NCBI RefSeq assembly: GCF_020171115.1
Contig: NC_058095.1
Location: 86,542,001 to 86,606,000 of the forward strand
Length of the DNA: 64,000 nt
Source: Neogale vison
Lineage: Eukaryota > Chordata > Mammalia > Carnivora > Mustelidae
Direction: 5' to 3'
In this document: positions 39,901-53,900 of the stretch, piece after piece
How the letters are laid out: each line of letters begins with the position of its first letter
How positions within the stretch are numbered: position 1 is the first letter of the stretch
Notes under the pieces: model-generated
Database searches by the model: none
What the model was told of the DNA's origin: nothing
The model's input: the letters and a program-made list of their open reading frames with translations, nothing else
Program-made: the position numbers and the translations under genes

Positions 39901-40724
39901 TAGTGTTGCATAATTCATGCTGAAAATGTTAACACCTTTATGTTCCTGTCTCCCTGTGACCACATGCTCCTACGGAGGATTACTCATTTCAGCTTGCTTC
40001 CCCAGTGCACAGAGCAGGTGGCTGTCATGAGAGGTCGTCACCCCCTCGGCTCTTCTAGAAAGTTTCCACTGCCCTCTTGCACCCCTTCCAACATAGGGCA
40101 CTGGCATGGTCCCTGGAAGCCACTCTTGAGCGTCAAGCTTTCAGGTTCCCAGCGCTCCCTCTTCCCCTCCTCACCCCTGAGCCAACCCCTCTACCAGGGC
40201 AGCCCAAGGAGGGGGAGCAGATCAGTTTGGGAAGTAGGTGGACATTTAGAGTAAACAAACATGGGGACTGCTGCTTGGCAACCTTCATAGGAATACTTTC
40301 CTGATTACAGTCACAGCAAACAATGGGCTATTTACTCAACTTCTCTGAGCTGTTAATTAGAGACGGAAATTCTATGTTCCCTGCCCCCAAAGGCTAAGCA
40401 GCCAACCTCCTGGTGAAGTGGCCTCATCTCCACCAGGGCAACAGCTGTGAAATGAAGAGTGTATACAAAGGTATGTGCGGTTCATCTACTGTCCCCGTCT
40501 AGAGAACAGAGGGGGGCCTTAGCACTTTGGGTTTGGCTTTCTCCAAGCCATGGTGACTTTTTTCACTGGGCGCCCTTTCTCGCACACGTGTCTACTGGCT
40601 TAAGCCTGCTCGTCCATGGATGAATTTTTACTGAAAGGAAATCTATCAATGTCCAGACAGGAAATGAGCTTGAAATGCCAGAAACCCACCAAGCACTCGC
40701 TCTCTACATAATTTTTTTTTAAAT

Positions 40725-40725
40725 T

Positions 40726-40756
<31 letters not shown>

Positions 40757-40765
40757 TATATAGAG
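40725..40765. repeat. A-rich and (TA)n low-complexity tract
   Basis: A run of about 13 A passes into alternating TA. It lies just beyond the proposed SPATA13 polyadenylation signal. Confidence 0.9.
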
Positions 40766-40799
40766 AGAGTCTTATTTTACTACTCAGATGCATTACTGG

Positions 40800-42196
40800 A
40801 AGCAGTTTGGCAAATTAACTTTAATATACAGATACAAAACAACAAATATAGATTCACAGCATTTACAAGAAATCATTCAAATAACATTGTAATTTTTTTT
40901 TTTTTTACAAAAACTTCATTCAACAGAAATACATGTCAAGTTATAGCAGTCTTGTACAACATACTTCAGCTGTCAACAGCAAATTCATCAGTTTTGAAGC
41001 TGGCACGTGACTTAACATTGTCTTGATGTTGAGTTAAGTTCAAGGAAAAGGTTACTAAAAGCTGCAAAATAGGTAAGTGAAACGCAGCTGATGCTATTAT
41101 TTACAAAAAGACCAATTATTAAATTACAGAATCTGTTAGAGTATTTTCTAAATACACATGTCGATGTCTAGGAGTTCAGTAAGGACAGAAGCGTCCAGTG
41201 TGTTCTAGCTAAAAACATTTGCATCAAATATGTAAGTTTCTGGGTTTTTCCTTTTAAGTTCAGAGAGTTGCTACTTACTCTTCTCAAAACCATTTGAGCT
41301 CTACTGTCATTGCAAGCCTCCTGAGAATAAGAGCATTAGTCAAGTGGAATTTGAATAAGAACATGTGTCAGTTAAGTTTATAGGGACCAATGTTTTTGAG
41401 AAGTTGGACCCAGCTGATTTGTGGCCAGCATCTCTGGCCTGTCAGCCATAGGAAGGACGTGTACCCACACTTGTTAGTGCTGTCCTGTGAGGGACACGTC
41501 GGTTTCTCCCATCCTCCGTAAAATAACAAGACAGCAATTTTCTCCTTAACTCCAGGTAATCAGGCTCTTCTATTCTGGCTAGGTAACTAACTTGATGTGT
41601 ATTGAGAAATATCAGCAGTTTGGGCAGGGAGAGTTTTCCAGCAGATAAATACTGAATCATGGCTTTTACAGAAGACTTCTATTGTGATACAAAGTGTGAA
41701 TTAAATGCACTTCTGCTTTGTGTCCAGACAACAAGGGTGTAGAATTGAGGGCATTTTCTGAACAGGCATGGAGTTGGTCTTCGTCTGGATTAGGTATAAA
41801 AAGGTACAACGTATTCAGAAACATATTCGTGCAGACAGGGATGAAATGTTTTCAATGACAAAATCAGATCTACGAGGGGGAAAAGAGGAGATCTACTGAA
41901 AACAAAAACAAAAAAACAACGTAGCAAGAAGGGTCCCCCAGGAAAGCTCTGGCACATTGCTGCCAACCTTTTGCTTACTTGCAGGCCAAGGACGAAGAAT
42001 GCGATTTCTCTAAGATTTTACAAACATTCCATTTTATGACAGTTTACGATTTATTGCAAGGTGGTTGTGCACTTTAGGTACGATGAAAATCGAGAAGGTT
42101 GCTTTTGACCCAAGGCCAAGGCCATTTCAACTGTCTTCCAACAGGCTCTGAAACATAAATAATAAATTGAGATTTGTCAAAGTGTTTTGCTATCTT

Positions 42197-42231
<35 letters not shown>

Positions 42232-44818
42232 CAGAGTGCGTGTGTGTGTATTGTGGGGGCATCTGCATTATGCAATACGAGGTTAAAATGAGGAAAAAGG
42301 GAGAAAACAAGATTCCCAAGAAATCCATACAAAATCCATTTGGGGGCTCTTGGTTTATTTCTCTCGTGTTCTTTGCAAGTGGAGCACAGGACTTACATCA
42401 AGAAGGAAAGTGGGCAAACCTAAAATTAGAATACTGAACCATCTATTCTTTATTAAACTCATGCGTCTGATAATAAAACTCAACTAGATAAACAGATTTA
42501 AAAGAAGTAAAAGGCATTCTACCTTCTTAAAAATTTTTCTCATTTTTCAAAATCACCAGAGAAGGCCAAGCAGAACCTACTCAGGGTGGGTTGGGATCAA
42601 ATGACCCCACCCCTCCACCCTGCATGGAGCTCACGGGGGCGGCGCTGGGCACTGTCCAGGCACTGGTGCCCAAGCTTCCTGCTATTTCTGGAGAGTCCCT
42701 GGAGGGACAGGTGGCAACCAGAAGTCAGGGCTCTGATAGGAAATACAGTGGGATTGGTCACAGAACTTAAATCACTTCACTGCACCTTAGGAAACATTAG
42801 TAAATGGAAGCCCATTAAGTGGTTCTTTACTTGAATTGACTCCTCACTGAAAATGGGACATAAGCAAATGGTTCTCCTTTCTTCCCTAATTTTCTTGTAT
42901 TAAAAATATATTCAAAATTGTTGCATATACAAACAACTCTGTTTAGCACAGAGATTCCTAGTTATTGCTGACAGGTCCACAAAAAAAGCATTTTAAGTTA
43001 ATTTTCAAAATAGGTCATTATATGTTCTTGGTAAAAATTTTAGGTCAGTTATATAAATGCAACTAAAATCGAGAGGTCTATCCACAAAAGAAACAAGTGC
43101 ATGTATACACACACACACGCACGCATGTGCACGCTCTTGCACTCGGAGCCACAGCACCTCCTGGAAGCTTCCTCAGAGAAGCAGCCTCTATCCTGGGACA
43201 GTGGGAATCAGGGAGCCCAGGGCAATGCCACCTTGTAGCCGTCCTGCGTCCTGAGCACATCATGGGGGCAGACCTGACAACATTTCCAGGTAATGCTCTA
43301 AGGCCCACCCAGATGTCCAGAATCAGGTCTTCTTGATGTGGGATGTCACCTCCTTCGGGACCGGCCCTGGGTAGGGGGGATGGTGGGGGTGGAGGGAGGA
43401 GGGACCAGACGCTTGGAGATACAGTTTCTACCTTTGTCTAGGACTTTACAGGTTTGTTTATTCTCCAGCACAGGCCTACTGGAAAACAGGACTCTGAGTA
43501 GTGTACAAAAAGGGGATTCTCACATAGAAAACCAAAGTGTGGATGACAATATCCCCGTCCAGTGCACTAAGTACATTTAAAAGGCCTCTCCCTTGCAGAA
43601 CTTGTTGTCTCCAGACATATTTAAAAGTTATTTTCATCAACACTTACGATATAGACAATGAGGAGATTACTATCGCCAGATACCAGCCCATGTGGCCTTC
43701 GTTAGAACAGACTGCTATGTCTGAGTCTAGATGTATTGTTGTTTAGGTCTCTTAATAAAGAATGAATCTTCAGAACCCTCCTGACAGATTAATAAGAGTG
43801 GGGTTAGCACTACCATTTGGGGCTTATGCAACAAAGTCAGCTTCGAATCCTGAGGAAGGTGGGCTACTCTGAACCACGTGTTTTCTTGGTGGAATGTTCA
43901 GGTCACTGTCACTTAATTACTTATTCTGATGGGAACTCCAGAAACTACTGGTGGGAAAGCGCACGGATGCTCTGAGATGTCCTTCCACGGATGCATGTGC
44001 ATGTTTCGTTTGTATCAGATAATTAAAATAAATGGGTTTCTATATTGCAAATGGATAGGTCTGATTAATTCCTTAGGTCACGACGTGCACATAGGTGTGA
44101 CTTCTGCCCGTGGAGTCACATGCTGTACACACCAGCAGGAAGGGACCTGCCTTAAGGACAGTTTACCCTGTGGCAGGATTTCACACTTTCTCCCTGGAAA
44201 GCAGCTGCATCTTGAGGATGCTGAAGTCCCCTGGACCGTGTTCCCCAGAAGGGATTCATCCCTCTAGCCTGTAAGGGAAGCATCTTGCCAGGGGAAGCTG
44301 GCACTACCACTTGGTAACAATTCAGAGGACACCAGGGGACACCACGGCCATCTGCACTGAGGCGCTAAGTCGCCTAATACTGTGAAGACAGGAACAGCTT
44401 GTCCGTGCTGTGAGACGCTACTGTACCAACCCCATCACGACTGTCCCCTTTGAATCCACGTGCCAAAGTGGCACTGTCATCGAGTCCCTCCTCAGGAACG
44501 GCAACAGGGCGTGCGCCCATCATCAGTGATGCCCACTGGGGTCACCACTCAGCATCACCGCAGAGCAGGTCACTGGTTCCTGCGGCCCAGCCATCTTGGC
44601 ACAGGGCCCAGAGTGGTCTCATGGACATCAAGGCCGTGCATCATGACTCCGTCTCCCTTCCAAGGAGGAGCTGGGTCTTCAGAGGCACCTCGGTCACGTC
44701 CAAGACTTCTACTCTTCACCGGTCCCCGAAAGAAATTCTCAGCACTGGGTTGGGCACAGAGAAACAGAAATGGTTCTCCTCTTTACAGACACCTCAGCCA
44801 ACGTGTGGCCTCCGGTTT
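40800..44818 (-). other. SPATA13: Probable SPATA13 3' UTR (about 4 kb)
   Basis: No SINE, L1 or MIR was recognised in this stretch, unlike almost everywhere else in the window. It follows the SPATA13 stop codon directly. Near its far end the minus strand has an ATTAAA signal at 40825-40820, just before an A-rich and (TA)n tract. Other possible signals (AATAAA on the minus strand) lie near 42,050 and 42,451. It includes a (TG)n(AG)n tract at 42,198-42,230 and an (AC)n tract near 43,108. The assignment as UTR is inference from repeat depletion, position and the long 3' UTR I recall for this gene. Confidence 0.5.
42198..42230. repeat. Compound (TG)n(AG)n microsatellite
   Basis: TG units pass directly into AG units; a further short TG run follows at 42,239-42,249. 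Lies in the probable SPATA13 3' UTR. Confidence 0.95.
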
Positions 44819-44994
44819 TCATTTCTTGAAAGGGGTGAGTTTGTTGAACGTGTGCCAGAAGAGCGACGGCTTCCTCTTGGGCTCTGCCAGGGCAAACACC
44901 TGCTGCTGGGGGACGCTGGTGGGCACGGTGACGTGGCGCTGGTGAAGGGGGTGCAGGTTCTGGTGCGGTGGGGCCACGGGGCATCCGCTGTAGC
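44819..44994 (-). CDS. SPATA13: SPATA13 last coding exon and stop
   Basis: The exon encodes 57 residues after a split Gly, from YSGCPVAPPHQNLHPLHQRH to KPSLFWHTFNKLTPFKK, then TGA at 44819-44821. The acceptor is GAGTTAG|GC. The tail is His/Pro/Gln-rich followed by a basic-aromatic end. In ASEF2 the C-terminal tail also takes part in autoinhibition and APC binding (family knowledge). Confidence 0.95.
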
Positions 44995-47900
44995 CTAACT
45001 CGAGAGGGGAGAAGGGTGGAACATGGACCCAGCGTCACTCGTTAGCCGAAAGGGAAAAACAGCACCAAGACTTGAGTTCTTAGCTGATTCTTAATTCATA
45101 GGAACCCAAAGTACACCTAAGAGCCAACATAACAGCACCTACCTGTTGCTGTGAGAATTAAGAGCTCATATAAGTAACGTGCTGAAAACAGGCCCCCGAA
45201 CCGAATCGCATAATCGAAACGGTTTCAACGGAATAGGTTTTCAAATCTGCACTGAGGTAATGAGAAGACCTGGGACACAGCTCCAGGACCGCAAGCTAAC
45301 TGTGAAAGTCAGAGTGACAGGAGGAAAGAGCGTGGGTCCTAGAGGGAGCCAGGACTCAGTCCAGAGGGCATCCTGGCCCTGACCCGCCACAAGGCTCTCC
45401 CGGCCTTCCCTGCTGAGAGGTGCCCGGCAGGCGACCACCACCACACACATTCCCTCCATTCAGGTGCCTAGCTGCTGAGCCAGTGACTTCTGGCAGATGC
45501 CGAAACAAACTGATACACTCTAACAAATGGATATTTACTGGTTACCTGCTACTGATGTGGAAATCCAAAAAAAGAGAGAGTTGGTTTTTTTCCTCCTCAA
45601 AGGTACTTATCACTTAGTGGGGGAGGGGGGGATTCTGCCTCTGAACAGGGGAATGGAACACTGAGGGTTGTTTTGGTCATGAATTCTTCTTGGCCCTCAG
45701 CTGATGGCACATCATCCTGGGCTTAACTGGTCTTGTTTTTGCACTTTTGGTTATGAAAATCCTGAGTGGGACACACTTCAGAGGATAAATTGCTCTTAAG
45801 AGTAGGAAGTCAATCTGAAGAAAAGGTTCTAAGAATATAACAAATATTTTTGGAATAAAAATCCTTATTATTTTATTTCCATTCGGTGAGATCACGTGTT
45901 ATTATCAGTCCTATAAAAAAATGAATAAAATAAAAATTTTTTTGCTCATCAGGACAATGAATGAGGTGTGACCTGAGCACTGGTCATCTTCAGTAGCCAT
46001 CAGGCAATCTACTGTACATGTAGAGTACGGATTCGTTGCTCTAAATAAGCTAGTGTGTTTTCTTTTCTTTCCAGCTCATTTCTTGATCTACTGGACTTTT
46101 GGACCCTTTTTTCTTACCTACGCTAGAATGCAGCCTGCACTGATAAGCAGTTTGGGGCTGGAGATTTCCTCCATGCATGCCCGAAACACACAAGAGCTGC
46201 TGGGTTGCCTTGGACTGGTGAGCGGGCTGGCCCGAGGAAGAACGCCAGCACGACCTCAGGGTAGGGAGGTGTAGAAGCTCTTTGGCACCAGTTCGAAACA
46301 CATCTTACAGGCTCATGTTCAAATGTCAGCATATACTGAAGCATACTCACCCTAAACCCAAATGCAGACTAGTCTAAACCACCTACTGGGGTGGGGGTGG
46401 GGGAGTTGATCCCTATCATGCTGAGTTTCAACCATACGTCTCTCCTTTGTCGGGAGCTGATCATCAGCGTGCTAATGACTTCATTCTCCCTGATTTTAAT
46501 TCCCATACTGACACGCATGAAGAAGATAAGAAGACGAAGCCTTCTTCAAAACTTACCTTTTGACTTTCCATGTCCCGCCTTTTGAGCATTTAACATGGCG
46601 AGTTTCTTTTGATTTTCTGAAATTTCCATTCCTGGATTTAGGAACAGACATGACAAACATTCAAAACAGGTGAAATAAGTCAATCAGAGAAAGACAATTA
46701 TCATATGACTTCCTTAGGAGGATAGGGGAAGGGAGCGAAAAATAAAATAAGACAAAATCAGAGAGGGAGATAAGCCATAAGAGACTCCTAACCATAGGAA
46801 ACAAACTGAGGGCTGTTGGAGGGGTGGCGGGCAGGGGGATGGGGTAACTGGGTGATGGGCATTAAGGAGGGCACCTGATACAATGAGCACCGGGTGTGAT
46901 ATACAACTGATGAGTCACTGACCTCTACTTCTGAACCTAATAATACACTATACACTATATGTTCATTAATTGAATTTAAATAAAATTTTTAAAAAGTGAC
47001 ACCATTAGAAAGTAAAACTAAAACATGACCCATATTAACCTTGAGGTGTTCAACATAACCCGCAGCAAAGAACCTTATTCCCCAAGGAACTGTAAGAGGT
47101 TGACAAGATTACAAATGGAGAAGCAGCAAGGACTGTCACCAGGACAGACACTAGGATGACATCCTCCCAAGCAGGACCCGCTCCTGGGTGCAGTGGCATA
47201 CTCTGAGTATCAACACACAGACGACTGACTACATGCTGCCTTGTAGGAACTCTGTCTGTCATGGGCTGTCCCGCAGCAAGTTCAGAAGCACAGCTGACCC
47301 CTGAGCAACATGGGGTTGAACAGCGTGGGTCCACTTATATGTGGGGTTTTCTCGATAAATACAGGGCAGTGCTGTAAATGTATTTCGTCTTCCTTAGGAT
47401 TTTCTTAATAACATTTTCCCCAGTTTACCTTACTGTAACAATACAGCATATTATACATACAGCATAGCAGAAGTGTGTTAATCCAGTATGTTATCGGTAA
47501 GGCTTCTGGCCAATAGTGGGCTGGGACCAGTGAAGTTTTAGGGGAGTCAAGCATGAAATACGGATTTCTGACTGGCGCGGGGGTCGGTGCCCCAACCCCT
47601 GCACCGTTCAAGGGTCAGCTGTATTAAGGATGTGTACCCCCAGGAGAAGGCTGGGAAGAGCCCTCTCCCAGGGCTGTGGGGCCGGCGCCTGAGGCCAGGC
47701 GGCAGAGGCGCTGCTCACCCATCTCGCGGTCCTCCCGTACGCGCCGCCTCTCGTCCTCGCAGGCCTGCAGCCACCGCACCTTGTCCTCTTGCTTTCTGGC
47801 ACAGAACAGATGCACCTCGTCCGTGCTTTTGCTGACGAGCTTGAAGGCGTTCTTCACGCTGAGGTTCCAGTCCTTGTCCCGGCCGTCCTCCAGGTCCACT

Positions 47901-50900
47901 AGCTCCACGTCATCCATGTCTGTGCGGCCTCTATAGTAGAGCACGTCCCTGCGCAGCAGGTCCTTCTTGCAGGACACCAGCTGGTGGTCGAACAGGAAGA
48001 ACGTCCGCTGCTGGCTCTTGCCGTGCCTGGTGACCTTGGTCAGCTCCCCGGAGTGGATCAGCTCAGAGCTGCGGTCTAGGATATCCAGCCCCTGCGAGGA
48101 TGAACATGCATCTTAAGACCTTCCCGTTCAGACTGCGTGAGAACGTGTCACGATACAAGGACAAGTCCTGACACTCTTTTTCCCACTTTCCAGTTAAAGG
48201 GAGATCCCCTCACAGGTCAGTAGGGCTAAAAAAGGCCACTTCCAAACACGGGTGGTTTTCATCTCCTTGTGTGTGAAACTTCTTTTATTTCCTACCCAGC
48301 GGGAAAATGTTACAGTGCCTCTGTGCTGTCTGAAGGGTCTTCCTTACAAGGATGAACGGACTCCCGTCAGTCTGAAATGGCTGCTCCTCGGAGAACAAGA
48401 ACACGAAGGAGGCCTTCTACGTGGGGGGGGGACTTACGGCTCTAGACTCTCGGGCTCTGGCTTTTCAGTCTGGTAGGTAGCGTGGCTCCCAGAATAACTA
48501 GCTTAGGATATTGGAAACAAAAGACCAGATAGCAAATAGCCAGCAAGGTATCGGTAAAACTTCTGACAACGAATTATCCCCTAAATGTCATCGTCCAAGA
48601 ACACAAGGAAAAAACACATCTTTACAGTATTAGGTTGGGGCTAACCCAATGGAACTCTGTGGTATTCAGTACAACACTGGCCTCTGATTTATAAAATTTT
48701 ATCCTCCTTTAATCCCAGTCATACACAGTATTTTGTGGAGGCAAAAAACTACTTTGACTCCAAAATAGTTCTTCTACTTGCTTGCCTAGAGCAATTCTGT
48801 GCCCCAGATTCTTCACTTACAAAGTAAGAGAGTTTAATGCAGTGATGTCTGAAGGCCCATCCAAGCTCCAGAAGGCTCTATGGCCCCTGAAATAGAAGTA
48901 GTTCTTTCCAACGTTCACTGCTGTAACCTACTTTAGTTAAAAACCTAACTTCCCAGTCCAAACTCTCTTAATTCTTAGGGACAGTGAGTTCTGCCCAATT
49001 AGTTTAATGTACGATGAATTTTGCTTGGTCTGAAAACAATCAGAACAGCATTCGTTGTTCGAGCAAAGCCACTTAACCCTGCCATGTTTCCATTCCCCTA
49101 TCTGTTAATGTGGGTAACAGCAGCTCCTACCCCACAGGATTATTGAGAGCATTAAGTGAGTTCACATATAGAAATGGCTTAGACTAGTGCCAGGCACGCA
49201 GGAAACACAACCGCTGTCGTTTTTATAAATAAATGTGCATACATGCACGTGCACATATGCACGCTGGACCAGCGTGACCAGCTTGGGCCAAGCACTGCAT
49301 CTGCCACCGCCTCCCGATATCCTCATGAGAGCTCTATGAGGTAGCTAGTATTTTCAAACCCATCTTAAGGATGAAAATCTTAATCTTGCCCAGATCATAT
49401 CCAATTCAACCACAGGCAGTGAAAGTCCAGTCCATACACCCACCACACTATTTGTATTCTAAATGTTCTTCAGGATCGCCTGGGTGGCACAGTCGGTTAA
49501 GTGTCTGACCCTTGGTTTCCGCTCTGGTAGTGATCTCAGGGTCTCAGGATAGAGCCCCGTGTCCCACTCTGCACTCAGCTCAGTCTGTGTAGGACTCTCC
49601 CTTTACTTTTCCCCACCCCTACACCCTCTCGCTCTCAAATCAATAAATATTTAAAAAAATGTTCTCCCGTTGGTCTCATGGAACATACTTTCCAGCAGGA
49701 AAGACAGAGCGTAAATAATAAATTAATTACAGACGTTCTTCAGAGAGGATTTTTTTGGTGGAAGTGAGTTTCTGGTAAAGTAGCTGACTGTTAAGTTCAA
49801 CCACCTGCCTCAAAATATATATGCCATTAGAGCCAAGAATATAATGTTATAATGTATCAGTGACAGGATGTCACAGAACGTCATCAAATGAGACTAGAGT
49901 GAGGGAGGGCATAAGCAGCGCTGGGCAGTGGAGCAGGTGCGGGAAGGGGTGCACACTTACCTCCCAGCCTACGATGGACACCTGCCACCGCGCTATCTTG
50001 TCTATGCTTTCCAGCCTGCGCTTGCGCTCATTGATCAGACACGCCACGTTCTTCATGGCTTCATAGGCTGCCTTTATGTTGTTGTAATCACTGTAAAGTA
50101 GGAGGCTCGTTTTAACCACAGAACCTGAAATCCATGAAACGGGACTGACAAAGTAATATACTCCATCCTGGATTTGTATACTAATAGTCTAGACAAAGTA
50201 GCATTTAAATAACAGCCATTGTTTCCTTTTTCTTTTCCTCCATGAATAGACCACAGTCTCCATAGGTTAAGGGAAATGACCGAATGCAATCCGGCATTCT
50301 TCAGAATAAGAATCTTTTCATTCATTTCCCAGAAATCACAATGAATGAAAGTAAATGCCACAAGAAATAAAGTTTTAGTCACAGTGACAATGGATTATTT
50401 TCATTAATAAAGAAAGGATAGTCTTTATGACTGATTTGTTTCTCAGAGAGCCAGTTTTGCTATATAAAGTACCTTAAAAATAACTAACCATTCTCAAGAG
50501 AAATTATTCGCTTTGAGTCTCATCTTCTACCATGTTCAAGAAAGGACACAAAGAGGACACAAGCCACAGAGGCTGGACGTGGGCAGTTACGTAAATGCTG
50601 ACACCATACACAGCTCGTTGAGGGACCTTTGTTCCTGGTGCTTCCTTATGCTACAGTCAGAGCAAACTGCAATGTCCTCTGGAGGAGGCTCTTGTTCCTC
50701 AGCCTCTAAAACTGCAGGTACCAGGGAAACAAACTACAGGCCTACTTGCCACACAGACTAGAATAGAACCTGGCTCGTACTGGGAAGTATGATATTCAGG
50801 TTTTGCTCAGAGTTAATAATCTGGGGACATATAAACCAATCATCCAATCATCCAGCTAATGATCTGAATTCTTTGCTTTTCATCACTTTCCTGTGTCTTT

Positions 50901-53900
50901 TTTTTTTTTTTAAGACTTTATTTATTTATTTGATAGACAGAGATCACAAGTAGGCAGAGAGGCAGGCAGAGAGAGAGGAGGAAGCAGGCTCCCTGCTGAG
51001 CAGAGAGCCCAGCGTGGGGCTCAAAACCAGGACTCTGGGATCATGACCTGAGAGGAAGGTAGAGGCTTTAACCCACTGAGCCACCCAGGCGCCCTCACTT
51101 TCCTATGTCTTATGAGATATATAGAGCTTTTGGATCTCAGTAGCACAGAATTATATCCTCTTGCACAGCAAGGAAAGAAAGCCCTGGAAGCAGATTCTAT
51201 TGTCTATTTACCAAACACAAATAACTCAGCCCCTGGGAAGTCCCTGGGCATTCCCCCACAAGGCAGACCCTGCTGCCTCTAGACAGGCCTATTCATACTA
51301 GCATCGGAGCACAAAGGAAGAACAAAACAGACACAGGGGATTGCCAAAATAATGGAGCAACCACCCACCCCAGACCTCCAGCAATGAAGAAAGTGTACAA
51401 AATAATTGTACATTTTTTCCTACAAGATGTTCTGTCAATTCTAGAGAAGAGAAAGAATATAATCGTTTTTCGAAAAAAAAATTTTTTTTTTGTTTTCCTG
51501 AAGATAAGGAAATGGGTTTTCTGTCATTTCCTTTAAAAGGATTTTGGGGGGGGGAGGGGGGGAGCCAAAATAGGCAAAGGCTTCATACTGAAAAATGCCC
51601 TTAAAAATGAAAAACCAACTACTAAAGGATGATGTATAGTCCCCTGGTCATACCTTGCCCATATTGGAATGCACCAATCTGCTTGTCCATGTCTGTCAAG
51701 ATGTCTCTGCCTCGTATTCTCTTATATATTTTCTATAGTTCCTTATCGTGGTATATTTTTTTAACATTTTCTGAAAATTTGTGGCTCTCTTGACTTTGCT
51801 ATTTTCCCTGCACTCAAGTTTTCTTATTTTTCCATCAGAAAAAGAAAAATACATATAGCTCTCTTCCCTTTTATCTATTTCAATGAACTCCTTTCTCTTA
51901 TTCCTTTCATCTTAACTCTTTATACTAGCATCCACATCTAGCTTCTACTGTTTGGTAACCTAGCTCCTTATCCCGTTCCAGCTTCCAATCTAATTGCAAA
52001 AAGTTTCCTTTTACAAGCCCTGTGTCTCCACAGGAGTCCAGCAGGCAGCAGACGGGGCAAAAATGGGCAAAAGAATGCTCCCCGAAGCACAGCCCCAGGG
52101 CCAGGCGCTGCCGCATATAATCTGACTGCTCTCAGGGCCACACTTAGCTGGTGGAACCCACAACTGTTGTGGTTTGGCACAGCATATCTCCTCTGGCTAC
52201 AATCCTGTCCCCTCTCTCTCATACTAGAACCTTCCAAGACCGTCCGTTCAAGGGCTGCAGGCGCACTGAAAGCTTTGTACCAGTGACACAGGAGTCACGG
52301 CTGAGGTTTGATTCTTACCTAAAACAGTAAGCGTCATCCTAAAACCTTGCCTACTGGCATTCCAGCTCTGGTCTGGTGAGAACACAGCAATGCCCAACCA
52401 GTGCCACCTAAAGATGCCACACAGTTTGGGACTTGTGCATCTCGGGGAATGGCACAGAATGACCTGCTCATTCCAACACTGAAGGGGTGAGATCTTACAA
52501 AAAATCACAGCAAGAAAACCGGGAGTTGTTATTAAGTAAGCAATGGATAACTTTTTGGCTCCCCTAGAAGAACTTAGTTAAGGACAAAGCAAGTCACACA
52601 AGGAGATGGGGTGGAATGGATCACGGAGATAGGCAAGCACCTAGGCTGGGCCTGAAAGGTCTTAGGGGTGCCTGCATGGCTCAGTGTGTTGAATGTCCAA
52701 CTCCTGGGTTTTGGCTCAGATCATGATCTCAGGCTTGTGAGATCAAGCTTTGTGTCCAGCTCTAAGCTCGGCACAGAGTCAGCTTGGAGATTCTCCCTCT
52801 CTCTGCCTCTGCCCCTACCCCCGTTCCATGTGGGCTCTTTCCTTAAATAAATTTTTTAAAAAAAGAAAGGACTTAGAGCTGGACAGGACCTCAACGGGAT
52901 GCTTCTCCAAGCTAACCCAACTCATTACGCTGTATCCTTGAGATTTCCCCAGTCTTCCAGAAGTTTAAACTTTGGTAGTCCTCACCCTTTTCTAAAGTAG
53001 CATTTTGTTGCAGTACATGATACTGCTCCGAGGGGGAGCTGCTGTAGGACGGGGAGCAAAGTATTTCTAAAACTGTATTCACAATGGTGTCTTTTAAAAA
53101 TTGTTCTTGGGGTGCCTGGGTGGCTCAGTGGGTTAAGCCTCTGCCTTCTGCTTGGGTTGTGATCCCAGGGTCCTGGGATCGAGCCCCATATTGGGCTCTC
53201 TGCTCAGCAGGGAGCCTGCTTGCCCCCTCTCTCAGCCTGCCTCTCTGCCTACTTGTGAACTCTGTCACATAAATAAATAAAATCTTTTTTTAAAGAAACT
53301 GTTCTTATGAATTACTGAGTAGCTACAAAAGAGGAGTTATAAACAGACATCAGTTTTAAGGACCAACAGTACAACACAAATTCCTCTATGCTCCTGACAC
53401 AGTTTAAGGATTATTCTTACTTTTTTAGTGTTTCTAGGAATGGATATTCTGGAGCCTCTTCCAACAACCCATTTCAAGACCTTATAATCTTGAACATTCT
53501 AAGCAAAGTGACAATTTCTTCCATGACGCTAACCACTAACCAAGAGCGTCAAGAGGACCGCTACACCTGCAGGCTGCCGCCACTCTGTGAAGCCCTGAGC
53601 GCCGCCCCGGGGACCTGCGGTGCGGGGCTGACGGCGCAGGGTGGGTGCTGCGCGCGCATCCGCCAGCAGGCACGACGCTCCCACCTGTGCTCGGGCGTGG
53701 TGTACTTGAGCAGCTCGGCCAGCTGCAGAGGGTACTTGCAGATCTTCTGCACTGGCGTGAGGAGGAAGCCGTCGATGGCGATGTCGATCATCTGCTGGAG
53801 CAGACGGCAAGCTTCGAAGAAGTGTCGGTACCTGCCCTGCTTCATCAGGTTGGACAGCTCCGCGCAGGCGCCCGGGTGGTTGTTACAGTACTCGGAATAG

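Larger units (their letters stand above)
32289..40799. other. Intergenic region between SPATA13 and C1QTNF9
   Basis: From 32.4 to 37.0 kb it is dense in CAN-SINEs (six copies) plus an old L1 3' end. From 37.0 to 40.8 kb no interspersed SINE was seen apart from a MIR-like piece near 38,960-39,050. A CT-rich block at 39,050-39,850 is open in several frames on both strands because of composition. The C1QTNF9 promoter and first non-coding exon should be here but could not be placed. Confidence 0.5.
50091..53684. other. SPATA13 intron between DH exons
   Basis: Contains a reverse CAN-SINE (50,898), two forward CAN-SINEs (52,665 and 53,109) and a G-run at about 51,546-51,562 with quadruplex-like character. 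The remaining sequence shows no recognised gene. Confidence 0.55.

Noticed and set aside
44450..44998. 182-aa and 161-aa open frames on plus over the SPATA13 3' end
   Set aside because: They are the antisense shadow of the last SPATA13 exon and adjoining UTR.
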